Positions 6,398 through 6,399 of a stretch of DNA of 6,399 bases are shown here, one piece after another. Under the pieces are notes generated by a model. That model was not told the DNA's origin and did no database searches. It was given only the letters and a program-made list of their open reading frames with translations. The stretch lies in NCBI GenBank assembly GCA_019689695.1, contig JADGHA010000256.1, forward strand, positions 1-6,399. Direction: 5' to 3'. How positions within the stretch are numbered: position 1 is the first letter of the stretch; every line of letters begins with the position of its first letter. Both the position numbers and the translations under genes were made by a program. The DNA is from Micromonosporaceae bacterium (GTDB lineage: Bacteria > Actinomycetota > Actinomycetes > Mycobacteriales > Micromonosporaceae).

Positions 6398-6399
6398 TC

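Overview
The window is GC-rich DNA with strong G/C preference at third codon positions, GTG/ATG starts and GC-rich hairpins. This points to a high-GC actinomycete (Actinomycetota). A Streptomyces- or Micromonosporaceae-type organism would fit, but the lineage is an inference. Four protein-coding genes are visible, all on the + strand; I see no RNA gene, mobile element or CRISPR array.

Region 1 (1-1298) is a catabolic pair. The last 34 residues of a probable family III (CaiB/BaiF-type) CoA-transferase overlap, through an ATGA junction, a complete acyl-CoA dehydrogenase of the glutaryl-CoA dehydrogenase type. Together they would activate glutarate to glutaryl-CoA and convert it to crotonyl-CoA and CO2, as in lysine and tryptophan breakdown. 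A strong GC-rich hairpin after the second gene probably ends the transcript.

Region 2 (1299-1631) is a 333-base gap with no convincing gene. It holds the terminator-like hairpin, a candidate GlnR (nitrogen regulator) half-site pair, and the ribosome binding site of the next gene.

Region 3 (1632-2981) encodes a complete NADP-type glutamate dehydrogenase (GdhA), the reductive amination route for ammonium assimilation. The possible GlnR box agrees with nitrogen control of gdhA known in Streptomyces.

Region 4 (2982-3181) is a 200-base spacer with several inverted repeats. It precedes region 5 (3182-6397), a large AfsR/SARP-like regulator with a winged helix, BTAD domain, STAND-type ATPase and TPR-like repeats. 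This gene carries a single in-frame TTA leucine codon, a possible point of bldA-tRNA control. It ends two bases before the window edge, so any cluster it might govern lies outside.

The first two regions are ordinary primary metabolism. The regulator is the most promising lead towards specialised metabolism or signal-dependent control, but nothing here proves a new system.
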